Shown piece by piece: positions 1 through 7,599 of a stretch of 64,000 bases of DNA. The notes under the pieces were generated by a model, which worked only from the letters and a program-made list of their open reading frames with translations, was not told the DNA's origin and ran no database searches. A program made the translations under genes and the position numbers. The number at the start of each line of letters is the position of its first letter. The first letter of the stretch is position 1. The stretch is from M55B112 sp964539395 (GTDB lineage: Bacteria > Bacteroidota > Bacteroidia > Bacteroidales > GCA-2748055): contig CAZIIU010000009.1 of the NCBI GenBank assembly GCA_964539395.1, positions 1 through 64,000 of the forward strand, given 5' to 3'.

Positions 1-71
1 CCTGGGATAATCAGTTTTTGCTAAAAATTCTTCGAATTTAAATGCGTCGGCCCTGCCGGGCAAGCGAAATA

Positions 72-103
72 TTTCTCACAAATCAAAAAGATTAGTATAT
101 TCG
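72..103 (+). promoter_or_regulatory. Candidate promoter of the Fur-family gene
   Basis: TATATTCG at 96-103 resembles the Bacteroidota -7 box TAnnTTTG with one mismatch. TTTC at 72-75, twenty bases upstream, sits where the -33 TTTG box would be. The same 20-base spacing occurs at the better candidate promoter before the SAM riboswitch in this window. This is a pattern match only. Confidence 0.35.
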
Positions 104-115
104 TGCTATAATTTT

Positions 116-130
116 TAATTAGACTAATTA
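116..130. promoter_or_regulatory. Perfect AT-rich palindrome over the fur start, candidate operator
   Basis: TAATTAGACTAATTA is a perfect 15-base palindrome around a single central base. It lies between the candidate -7 box and the start codon and overlaps the A of the ATG at 130. Fur and PerR proteins bind AT-rich inverted repeats of about this size and often repress their own genes, so autoregulation is a reasonable inference. The motif is not a close match to the classic Fur box. Confidence 0.4.
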
Positions 131-585
131 TGGGGATTGAAGATACACGAAGTACTGTAAAACAGATATTTACAGAGTACTTAGAGCGTAAGGGGCACAG
201 AAAAACGCCGGAAAGATATGCCATTCTCGACGAGATCTATTCCCGTGAAGGTCATTTCGACATTGAGTCTCTGTATATCTTCATGAAAAACAAGAATTAC
301 AGGGTCAGTCGTGCCACCCTGTACAACACAATAGAACTGCTGCTCGATTGCAATCTGGTTGTTAAGCACCAATTTGGCAAAAACATCGCACAGTTTGAAA
401 AGGCATACCATTGCATGCAACACGATCACCTGATCGACCTGCAAACAGGAAACGTTATCGAGTTCTGTGATCCCCGGATTGATGAGATTATCAAAACAGC
501 TTGTGAATTAAACAATTTCAGGGCCAGTCATCATTCACTGTATATCTATGGCACCTCAACCGATTCAGGCAGTCAGGATAAATAG
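130..585 (+). CDS. fur: Fur-family metal-responsive transcriptional repressor
   Basis: A 151-residue protein with the Fur layout: a winged helix-turn-helix (recognition region VSRATLYNTIELL, about residues 59-71) followed by the metal-binding and dimerisation domain. Likely regulatory-metal ligands are visible as GHFD (41-44), HDH (98-100) and the later SHH near residue 134. The cysteine pairs that hold structural zinc in many Fur proteins are missing: the stretch after HDHLI reads DLQTG, and the C-terminal end reads GTSTDSGS. It could be a Fur, Zur or PerR type, and the sequence does not decide which metal is sensed. It precedes purA on the same strand, with a terminator between them. Confidence 0.9.
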   Translation: MGIEDTRSTVKQIFTEYLERKGHRKTPERYAILDEIYSREGHFDIESLYIFMKNKNYRVSRATLYNTIELLLDCNLVVKHQFGKNIAQFEKAYHCMQHDHLIDLQTGNVIEFCDPRIDEIIKTACELNNFRASHHSLYIYGTSTDSGSQDK

Positions 586-649
586 TTAAATTCTTTTATA
601 GGAATAACGAGGTTCTGAAAGTAGTTTTTTTTATCTTTATGCGGTAAGT

Positions 650-676
650 TGCGCCGGTAGTTCCGGCGTATTTTTT
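650..676 (+). terminator. Intrinsic terminator after fur
   Basis: The stem CGCCGG (652-657) pairs with CCGGCG (663-668) around a five-base loop. It is extended by a G-U and a U-A pair and followed by six T at 671-676. This is a standard intrinsic terminator and separates fur from purA. Confidence 0.75.
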
Positions 677-765
677 GTCGGGTAATACTGTTTGAATCGC
701 CGGACATCTCACTGATTAATAATGCAATATAAATAATACATCAACTATATTAAGGATACACTAAC

Positions 766-2022
766 ATGAAAATTGACGTTCTTTTAGGTTTGCAGTGGGG
801 GGATGAAGGTAAAGGAAAAGTTGTAGATGTGCTCACACCCAGGTACGATGTTATCACCAGGTTCCAGGGAGGTCCTAATGCAGGTCACACCCTGGAGTTC
901 AACAGTATTAAACATGTGCTGCACAATATTCCATCAGGTATTTTTCGGGAGGATGCACTGAATATTATTTCCAACGGTGTTGTGCTTGATCCGATCGTAT
1001 TCCAACGCGAAATCGAGACACTGGAGAAGTTGGGAGTTAATATCACCAAAAACCTGGTAATCAGCAAAAAGGCACATTTAATACTTCCCACTCACCGGAT
1101 TCTTGATGCGGCTTCCGAAGCCGCAAAAGGCAAATCAAAGATAGGTTCCACCCTCAAAGGTATTGGACCGACTTACATGGACAAAACGGGAAGAAACGGT
1201 CTGAGGGTTGGTGATATAGAACTTGATTTCAAAGCCAGGTACACTGCACTTAAAGAGAAGCATCTTAGCCTGCTGAAAATGTACGATTACGAGTTCACAA
1301 TTGAGGATGAGGAAGAATTCTTTCAGGGCATTGATACAATAAAAAGGTTTCAGTTCGTTGAAAGTGAGTTTCTCATCAACAACCTGCGTGAAAGTAACAA
1401 GCGCATTCTTGCCGAAGGAGCACAGGGAACACTGCTTGACATCGATTTTGGCTCCTATCCTTTTGTCACATCCTCCAATACAATATGTGCCGGAGCCTGC
1501 ACCGGGATGGGAATTGCTCCGTCAGCCGTAGGTGAAGTGTACGGTATTTTCAAAGCCTATTGCACAAGGGTTGGCAGCGGACCATTTCCTACCGAATTAT
1601 TGAATGAAGAGGGTGACCAATTGCGAAATACCGGGAATGAGTTTGGTTCAACCACAGGAAGGCCCAGGCGATGCGGCTGGTTGGATTTGGTTGCCCTCAA
1701 GTACAGTATCATGCTTAATGGTGTAACCCAATTGATCATGACCAAGACAGATGTACTCGATGAGTTTGATACCATCAAAGTTGCAACTGCTTATAGGGTT
1801 GGAGACAAGCTTACAGACCAGTTTCCCTATTCACTGGAACAGGAGATTGAACCTGTATATACAGAATTACCTGGTTGGAAAACCAACCTGACCAGTGTCA
1901 GGAGCAAAGAGGAATTCCCGGGTGAACTTTCGCAATACATCTATTTCCTTGAAAAGGAGCTAAAAATTCCGGTAAAGTTTGTCTCGGTTGGTCCGGACAG
2001 GGAGCAGATCATTGAATTGTAG
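766..2022 (+). CDS. purA: Adenylosuccinate synthase
   Basis: Joins IMP and aspartate using GTP to give adenylosuccinate, the first step from IMP to AMP, in the cytoplasm. The N-terminal P-loop-like motif WGDEGKGK (residues 11-18) includes the catalytic Asp13. The IMP-binding GPNAGHT follows, and later come GPTYMDKTGR and STTGRPRRCGWLD, all family hallmarks. At 418 residues it is close to the usual length of about 430. The ATG at 766 places the conserved N-terminus correctly. The fur-purA neighbourhood is common in Bacteroidota. Confidence 0.97.
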   Translation: MKIDVLLGLQWGDEGKGKVVDVLTPRYDVITRFQGGPNAGHTLEFNSIKHVLHNIPSGIFREDALNIISNGVVLDPIVFQREIETLEKLGVNITKNLVISKKAHLILPTHRILDAASEAAKGKSKIGSTLKGIGPTYMDKTGRNGLRVGDIELDFKARYTALKEKHLSLLKMYDYEFTIEDEEEFFQGIDTIKRFQFVESEFLINNLRESNKRILAEGAQGTLLDIDFGSYPFVTSSNTICAGACTGMGIAPSAVGEVYGIFKAYCTRVGSGPFPTELLNEEGDQLRNTGNEFGSTTGRPRRCGWLDLVALKYSIMLNGVTQLIMTKTDVLDEFDTIKVATAYRVGDKLTDQFPYSLEQEIEPVYTELPGWKTNLTSVRSKEEFPGELSQYIYFLEKELKIPVKFVSVGPDREQIIEL

Positions 2023-2023
2023 G

Positions 2024-2063
2024 AGCAAGCTGAAAATACAGCTTGTTGGCGATTAATTTTTTA
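2024..2063 (+). terminator. Weak candidate terminator after purA
   Basis: CAAGCTG (2026-2032) pairs with CAGCTTG (2039-2045) around six bases, extendable by two weaker pairs. A T-rich stretch follows only about ten bases later (2057-2063). It starts two bases after the purA stop. The distance between stem and T tract makes this a weak call. Confidence 0.35.
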
Positions 2064-2099
2064 TTAAATTGAGCACGCCAAACTACCAACACTTTTTGC

Positions 2100-4019
2100 A
2101 TGAAGACACTTGTTCAGTTTTTTGAGGAAAACGTAGATCGTTTTTCCGAAAACCCCTACCTCTGGGAGAAACGAGACGGTTCATTTCAATCCACTTCTTA
2201 TGCAGAATTGCGATCCCTCGTTAAAAGATTTGCTGCAGGTCTCCACCTGATGGGAGTGAAAAAAGGTGACAGACTTGCCTTGCTTGCGGAGGGCCGTGTC
2301 GACTGGGTGGTTGCTGAAATGGGAATGTTTTACCTCGGTGCGGTCAATGTACCGCTATCGATTCAGCTGAATGAATCGACCGATCTCATCTTTCGAATTA
2401 AACACTCCGAATCTTCCATTGTAATCGTCTCCGCGAGCCAGTCCCACAAAATCAATGCTATCAGGGACAAGCTTCCCGGTCTGAAGAAAATCATCCTGAT
2501 TGATCCAAGGCAATTATACGAGAAAGATGAGATATTCATGGGTGACGTTATGAAAATTGGAGAGGAATACCTGGAGAAAAATGAGGAGTTATTCAGGAAA
2601 GTATATGAAGCAGTGCAACCGGAAGATATCGCCAATATTTGTTATACTTCCGGGACAACCGCAGATCCAAAGGGGATCATGCTCAGCCACCGGAATTATA
2701 CCTCGAATACCGAACACGCCCTGTCTGTTATGACCATTCCCCAGGATTACCGGCTATTCCTGTTTTTGCCCTGGGACCATTCATTTGCGCATACAGCCGG
2801 ACTCTTTTCTTTCATGGCGGTGGGTGCAAGCCTTGCTGCACTGGAGATGGGAAAGACCGGGTTCGAAACCCGAAAGAATATTTTTAAGAATATCCAGGAG
2901 ATTAAACCCCATGTGATGTTCTCCGTGCCAACTATTGCTAAAAATTTCAGGAGCAATATTGAAACTGGTGTCCGCTCGAAAAGCAAATTGGTATATGGTT
3001 TGTTCAGGGCAGGGCTCAGTCTAGGATATGCATATAACGGCATGGGTATAAACAGGGGTAAGGGATGGAGGGTTTTCCTTAAGCCCCTTTATGCCCTTTT
3101 TGATGCCCTGGTATTCAAAAAGGTGCGTATGGCGCTGGGCGGGAACATGCAATTCTTTATTGGTGGGGGCGCTTTACTGGATATAGAATTGCAAAAATTC
3201 TTCTATGCGATCGGAATCCCGATGTACCAGGGATATGGTCTGACCGAATCAAGTCCGATGATAAGCATCAATGCACCTCATTTTCACAAGCTGGGTTCGT
3301 CGGGATCAATTCCACGGGAAATCGAGATCAGGGTCTGTGACATGGACGGAAACACTTTGCCGCAGGGAGAAAAGGGTGAGATCGTGATCAGAGGCGAGAA
3401 TGTGATGAAGGGATACTGGAAAAATGATGAAGCCACCGCAGATACCATCAGGGATGGCTGGCTGTTTACAGGGGATATGGGGTACCTGGACAAGGATGGT
3501 TTTCTGTACGTGCTCGGAAGATACAAGAGTCTGCTTATTGCCGATGATGGCGAGAAATACAGTCCGGAAGGCATTGAAGAAACCTTTACCGACCAGTCGG
3601 AATTCATCGATCAGTGTATTCTTCACAACAACCAGAATCCTTATACAACCTGTTTGCTTCATCCAAGTGCCGAAGCATTAAAACGCTTCTTGAAGGCAAA
3701 AGGAATTGATCCCTCCTCAGTTGAGGGGATTGAAGCTGCAATCGGAGTGATTGACACTGAAATCAGGGAATACAGGAGCAAAGGGAAATATGGAGATATG
3801 TATCCGCAGCGATGGATCCCGACATCCACAGGAATTCTATCAGAAGGATTCACCATTGAAAACAAATTGATGAATCCGACATACAAGATAATCAGGCCCA
3901 GGGTTACCGAACATTACCAGGAACTCTTGGAGTATCTTCTAAAGCCTGAAGCAAAGAATATTCTAAACCCTCGGAACAGGGAACAGATGGGAATACTGCT
4001 TTCCGAAAAGAAAATATGA
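2100..4019 (+). CDS. Long-chain fatty-acid--CoA ligase (AMP-forming)
   Basis: Activates fatty acids to acyl-CoA through an acyl-adenylate, for lipid synthesis or breakdown. At 639 residues it is typical of bacterial FadD15-like enzymes. The AMP-binding signature YTSGTTADPKGIMLSH lies near residues 180-195. It is followed by YQGYGLTESSP (A5 motif), GWLFTGDMGYLDKDG (A7/A8) and GRYKSLLIADDGEKYSPEGIEE. The last lysine-bearing helix is replaced by a long C-terminal tail, as in other bacterial long-chain enzymes of this subgroup. It is not obviously in an operon with purA. The chain length used cannot be read from the sequence. Confidence 0.92.
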   Translation: MKTLVQFFEENVDRFSENPYLWEKRDGSFQSTSYAELRSLVKRFAAGLHLMGVKKGDRLALLAEGRVDWVVAEMGMFYLGAVNVPLSIQLNESTDLIFRIKHSESSIVIVSASQSHKINAIRDKLPGLKKIILIDPRQLYEKDEIFMGDVMKIGEEYLEKNEELFRKVYEAVQPEDIANICYTSGTTADPKGIMLSHRNYTSNTEHALSVMTIPQDYRLFLFLPWDHSFAHTAGLFSFMAVGASLAALEMGKTGFETRKNIFKNIQEIKPHVMFSVPTIAKNFRSNIETGVRSKSKLVYGLFRAGLSLGYAYNGMGINRGKGWRVFLKPLYALFDALVFKKVRMALGGNMQFFIGGGALLDIELQKFFYAIGIPMYQGYGLTESSPMISINAPHFHKLGSSGSIPREIEIRVCDMDGNTLPQGEKGEIVIRGENVMKGYWKNDEATADTIRDGWLFTGDMGYLDKDGFLYVLGRYKSLLIADDGEKYSPEGIEETFTDQSEFIDQCILHNNQNPYTTCLLHPSAEALKRFLKAKGIDPSSVEGIEAAIGVIDTEIREYRSKGKYGDMYPQRWIPTSTGILSEGFTIENKLMNPTYKIIRPRVTEHYQELLEYLLKPEAKNILNPRNREQMGILLSEKKI

Positions 4020-4044
4020 TGGCAGGTAGAATTTGAATGCTTTT

Positions 4045-5559
4045 TTAGCGGTCAATCACCGGAAACCCCATGTTCATTGCAAATTCCAGGTTAAAAGTGT
4101 CATCGCTTGAAAGCTCAATTAATTCCATATTTTCAAGTGTATTGCTAATCTCCCGATCAAAATATGTTGATTTAACAGCTAAAATGGCACCAGTGCCAGA
4201 TGCATTGCCGACAGAGATCACTTTACCTTCCAGACCGCCCGGAATCATACCAATCTCAACAGCATTACTGATCCTGATATAATTTCCGAAACCTCCTGCC
4301 AGGTATACTGCATCAACATCCTCAATCGCTAAACCGGCCTTCTGGATAAGTGTTAGAATTCCGGCACAGATAGCACCCTTGGCCAATTGAACCTCCCTTA
4401 TATCGTTCTGTGTCATAACAATTGGAGATGAGTGTCCGGTTTTCTTCGCATCCACAACCTCAAAATCCTCGGGCAGATAACCGTCTGAATCCAGAACACC
4501 GGTTCTTCTCATCATAGCAACCAGGTCGATCAATCCCGATCCACAAATACCAACCGGTTTTGCATCGCCAACGGTCTGGTATCCATCCGGGTCGCTATAA
4601 CTCTTTATGGCGCCATCCAGCGCCCCCATACCGCAGCTGATATTAGCACCCTCAAATGCCGGACCTGCTGCTGTTGCACAGGCATAGGCCCTGCCTGGTG
4701 TTACAAGTGCCATTTCCCCGTTTGTTCCAATATCCACATACAGGTAATTCCGGTGCTCTTCAGGAACGGCCAGTGATGCCATACCCGCGATGATATCCGC
4801 ACCGACATAGGCCGAAAGTGAAGGTAACACCTTTACTTCTGCATCAGCATTGCATTTCAGATTTAGTTTGGAAGCCTTACACCGCTGTTCGTTTGTAAAT
4901 ACAGGTGTAAACGGAACAAAAGCCAGGGGGGCGGGATCCTCCCCCATCAGTAAATGCAACATGGTATTATTTCCGGTAAAGGAAATCTTTACAATATCAG
5001 ACGCTGTAAAACCATGGTGTTCGGCAAAATAGAGTATCTTAATATTGACTGCATCGATAATCTCCTTCTGCAGAATCTTTAAGCCATCTTCATTCGTAAT
5101 ACAGTACTGGATGCGGGAAATAACGTCAGCACCATATTTCCCCTGTGGATTCATCATTGTCTGCGTTTCAGGTACCGATCCTGTGATCAGCTGTACCAGG
5201 TAAAATACAACCGTAGTCGTGCCAATATCAATTGCCATACCAAACGGGTAGGAAGAGATATCAACTGCCCTACCCGGATTCAGCTGCATATTTTTTGAAT
5301 ACTTGTATTGGGATGCCAGTATAGAAGCCTCCAGAGGCGGGGGTATCACAACCTCGAGGTCTTTCCCAACCTGGTAAAGGCATGATGTAACATACCCCAT
5401 ATCCTTCACCAAAACCTTGCACTTTCCGCATGTCCCGTTTCCTCCGCAAGGGGCATATACCTCAAAACCATGCAACCTGAGTGCATCCAGCAGGCGCGTT
5501 CCTTCCGAGCAATGTACAGTAAATTCTTTCCCTGAATAATGAACTTTTATCTCCGGCAT
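4045..5559 (-). CDS. RACo-like ferredoxin/ASKHA-domain protein (DUF4445), putative corrinoid activator
   Basis: The N-terminal 2Fe-2S ferredoxin domain has cysteines C38, C44, C47 and C60. An ASKHA-type ATPase follows (first phosphate loop DIGTTTVVFYLV near residue 111, second YVDIGTNGEMA, later LAGGFGNY). Family members such as RACo use ATP to drive electron transfer that restores Co(I) in corrinoid methyltransferases. Here C47 and C60 are separated by only 12 residues, while characterised RACo has a much longer gap between its third and fourth cysteines, so the cluster loop looks shortened. At 504 residues it is also shorter than RACo. No dedicated corrinoid methyltransferase is nearby, and MetH 3.5 kb away has its own activation domain. 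It starts nine bases after the dgkA stop. Substrate unknown. Confidence 0.8.
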   Translation of the reverse strand: MPEIKVHYSGKEFTVHCSEGTRLLDALRLHGFEVYAPCGGNGTCGKCKVLVKDMGYVTSCLYQVGKDLEVVIPPPLEASILASQYKYSKNMQLNPGRAVDISSYPFGMAIDIGTTTVVFYLVQLITGSVPETQTMMNPQGKYGADVISRIQYCITNEDGLKILQKEIIDAVNIKILYFAEHHGFTASDIVKISFTGNNTMLHLLMGEDPAPLAFVPFTPVFTNEQRCKASKLNLKCNADAEVKVLPSLSAYVGADIIAGMASLAVPEEHRNYLYVDIGTNGEMALVTPGRAYACATAAGPAFEGANISCGMGALDGAIKSYSDPDGYQTVGDAKPVGICGSGLIDLVAMMRRTGVLDSDGYLPEDFEVVDAKKTGHSSPIVMTQNDIREVQLAKGAICAGILTLIQKAGLAIEDVDAVYLAGGFGNYIRISNAVEIGMIPGGLEGKVISVGNASGTGAILAVKSTYFDREISNTLENMELIELSSDDTFNLEFAMNMGFPVIDR

Positions 5560-5568
5560 ATTTTTTTA

Positions 5569-5958
5569 CTATTTGGCAAACCTGCTTTGACAGAACATAT
5601 CTATAAGATAGGGTATAAAGATAATAAAACCAATTACAGCTGCCGCTATGGAAATAATCAGTACTGCAGAAGCGGAACTGTCTTTGATCGTTTTGAGACG
5701 CTTGTCATTTTCTATGCCAAAAAGGTCACAGACCTTTTCTACAGCGGTGTTCATTGCCTCTGCCGATAAAACAGCACCGATAACAATAATAAGTATCAAC
5801 CATTCTGTTCGTTTAACAGGTAGAGCTAATGCTGCAATGACAACGAGCACAGCAATAAACAGTTGTATACTGAAATTCTTTTCGTATAGTAAGTTATACC
5901 GGAAACCCGATACTGCATTTGCAATGCTTTTCAAACTTGATAACCACCAACTTTTCAT
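5569..5958 (-). CDS. dgkA: Diacylglycerol/undecaprenol kinase family membrane protein
   Basis: A 129-residue protein with three hydrophobic segments (about residues 32-48, 50-68 and 98-122) and the prokaryotic DAG kinase signature AEAMNTAVEKVCDL, followed by KTIKDSSASAVL. Family members phosphorylate diacylglycerol or undecaprenol in the inner membrane. In Gram-positives and many Bacteroidota the lipid carrier undecaprenol is the likelier substrate, but the sequence does not settle this. It probably forms an operon with the RACo-like gene nine bases downstream. Confidence 0.85.
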   Translation of the reverse strand: MKSWWLSSLKSIANAVSGFRYNLLYEKNFSIQLFIAVLVVIAALALPVKRTEWLILIIVIGAVLSAEAMNTAVEKVCDLFGIENDKRLKTIKDSSASAVLIISIAAAVIGFIIFIPYLIDMFCQSRFAK

Positions 5959-6124
5959 AATAATCGTTTTACCTGTTCGTACAAAGCTAGATAAACAAAT
6001 TAATAACTTGTGGATCGGACCTGCTACATCTTCTCATTAACCTCAAAAAAACGATGTAATGGAACATTATTAAAGAAAGATTGTCTTAAATTCCGAATGA
6101 ATAACAAACTGTAATAAAACTTAA

Positions 6125-7021
6125 ATGATGAAAAAACTCTTCATACTGTTTGCGCTGATATCGGTTTTCTCAACCTCCTTCAGTCAGGCCGAAGCAGACA
6201 CACTCTGGAAATTCAATGGTGTAACTTCCCTTAATTTTTCGCAGATGTCCCTTAGCAACTGGGCAGCAGGGGGTGAAAGTTCACTCGCGGGAAATGCCCT
6301 GTTAAACCTAAATGCCAATTACAAAAGCAATAGCGAAAAAGCAAGCTGGACGAATGAGCTTTACCTTGGGTACGGATTGATCAAACAGGGAGATGACCTG
6401 CTGAGAAAGAGTGACGACAAGATCGACCTTGCCTCAAAATTCGGATACCGTGCAAGCAGTCAATGGAGCTATACCGGGCTCCTTAGCTTCAGAACCCAGT
6501 TTTCGGCAGGTTATGCCAATCCGGGCGATCAGGATAACAAGACAAAGATTTCCAATTTTCTAGCTCCCGGATACCTGAATCTATCTTTCGGTATGGACTA
6601 TAAGCCTGGTGACAAGTTTACGATGTTGATTGCACCTGTTACCGGGAAGATGACAATCGTTATGGACGAAGATCTGGCCGGCTCTTTTGGTGTTTCTGAT
6701 GATAAAAATGTTCGCGGTGAGTTTGGAGGATATATAAAAATCGCCTATTCCAGTCCGATCATGAAAAACGTGAAACTCAATACCAAGATCGATCTTTTTT
6801 CAAATTATATTGAAAACCCGCAGTACGTTGACGTGAATTTTGATCTTTTACTGAGCATGAAAGTAAACGAATTTATCTCGGCTTCCTTTATTTCACAGAT
6901 CATCTATGATTATGATATCAGGTTTGAGCAACATGACAATAGCGGGGTACCTACAGGTGATACCGAATCCAGGATCCAGTTCAAGCAGTTATTTGGTGCC
7001 GGTCTCTCCTATAGTTTCTAG
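6125..7021 (+). CDS. DUF3078 family outer-membrane protein
   Basis: The signal peptide MMKKLFILFALISVFSTSFS is followed by a beta-rich body of about 275 residues. Its opening, LWKFNGVTSLNFSQMSLSNWAAGGESSLAGN, is the recognisable DUF3078 start. The alternating hydrophobic strands and the terminal GAGLSYSF, ending in an aromatic residue, suggest an outer-membrane beta barrel. DUF3078 is largely a Bacteroidota family of unknown function. Start could be 6125 or the next codon, 6128. No partner gene is adjacent. Its 3' end faces the methionine regulatory region. Confidence 0.8.
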   Translation: MMKKLFILFALISVFSTSFSQAEADTLWKFNGVTSLNFSQMSLSNWAAGGESSLAGNALLNLNANYKSNSEKASWTNELYLGYGLIKQGDDLLRKSDDKIDLASKFGYRASSQWSYTGLLSFRTQFSAGYANPGDQDNKTKISNFLAPGYLNLSFGMDYKPGDKFTMLIAPVTGKMTIVMDEDLAGSFGVSDDKNVRGEFGGYIKIAYSSPIMKNVKLNTKIDLFSNYIENPQYVDVNFDLLLSMKVNEFISASFISQIIYDYDIRFEQHDNSGVPTGDTESRIQFKQLFGAGLSYSF

Positions 7022-7159
7022 CTGGGATACAGGAATTCCACCATGTTATGTTGATTCATTGCTTTTTTTTTTCTATATTATTCTAATTGTATTTATTAGA
7101 TTTTCAATGTTTTATTAACAGGTTGTAAAAATAACAACGATAGATAATTGCTTTATGAA

Positions 7160-7191
7160 TTTGCAAAATCGTGTTCTTCAGCATATCTTCG
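7160..7191 (+). promoter_or_regulatory. Promoter of the methionine block
   Basis: TTTG (7160-7163), a 20-base spacer, then TATCTTCG (7184-7191), which matches the Bacteroidota -7 consensus TAnnTTTG at all but one position. Transcription would begin near 7198-7200, about 25 bases before the SAM-I aptamer. Position and spacing make this the best promoter candidate in the window. Confidence 0.55.
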
Positions 7192-7225
7192 CATCATCAA
7201 TTCATTACGAAGCGATTTCGTGCGA

Positions 7226-7335
7226 GTTATTGAGAACGGGGTAAGAGATTAGGCTCAGAGATCCCCTGGCAACCCACCGCAATCACAAGTGGCGAAGGTG
7301 CCAAAACCTAACCTGTAAAAGCAGGAAATAATAAC
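7226..7335 (+). promoter_or_regulatory. SAM-I (S-box) riboswitch aptamer
   Basis: The core signatures CCTGGCAACC (7265-7274) and GAAGGTGCCAAAACCTA (7294-7310) are those of SAM-I. The fold can be drawn by hand. P1: GTTATT 7226-7231 with AATAAC 7330-7335. P2: GGGG 7238-7241 with CCCC 7263-7266. Pseudoknot: TTAGG 7249-7253 with CCTAA 7307-7311. P3: CCAC 7274-7277 with GTGG 7289-7292. P4: CCTG 7312-7315 with CAGG 7322-7325. It lies upstream of a methionine biosynthesis gene, as expected. No intrinsic terminator follows P1; instead a small ORF begins 12 bases later, so the expression platform is not obvious. Confidence 0.92.
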
Positions 7336-7347
7336 GAAAAAGATCAA

Positions 7348-7458
7348 ATGAGACAATTAAGATTATTACATTGGGACAAGGCATATGATCCGACGGCCTG
7401 GAACAATTTTACGATGCCGCTGCTGCCTATGTCCATGCGCCAGTCGAAACTCATCTAA
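7348..7458 (+). CDS. Putative 36-residue leader peptide between SAM-I riboswitch and metY
   Basis: An ATG ORF of 36 codons starts 12 bases after the aptamer closes. The peptide begins MRQLRLLHWDKAYDPTAWNN and ends with a methionine- and proline-rich stretch, FTMPLLPMSMRQSKLI, with five Met residues in 36. There is no signal peptide or known domain. Coding is supported by its fixed place after the aptamer, the Met-rich end and a hairpin covering its stop codon. Against it: it is short, and no comparison was possible. It could be an attenuation leader sensing methionine or charged tRNA, a small functional protein, or chance. Confidence 0.5.
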   Translation: MRQLRLLHWDKAYDPTAWNNFTMPLLPMSMRQSKLI

Positions 7459-7465
7459 GTTTCGA
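7444..7465 (+). promoter_or_regulatory. Hairpin enclosing the leader-ORF stop codon
   Basis: TCGAAAC (7444-7450) is perfectly complementary to GTTTCGA (7459-7465), with an eight-base loop that contains the TAA stop of the leader ORF. No T tract follows, so it is not an intrinsic terminator. A ribosome terminating or stalling here would melt it. Confidence 0.45.
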
Positions 7466-7599
7466 TCCCACCCGAACTGTACATAATATCATCAGAATAT
7501 TAACCACTTGCAACAAATTCAACATATTTCGTTTTTAATCCGGTATTCCAGATCATAATAAAATGACAGCTTTATTAAATCAAATTAAAACATAATACA

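Noticed and set aside
1..115. The 3' end of an upstream gene such as relA
   Set aside because: All forward frames reach a stop within about 40 bases, and the few residues before it do not identify a family.
2855..2875. A tRNA T-loop-like GGGTTCGAAACCCG
   Set aside because: It lies inside the acyl-CoA ligase coding sequence, and no acceptor, D or anticodon arms can be drawn around it.
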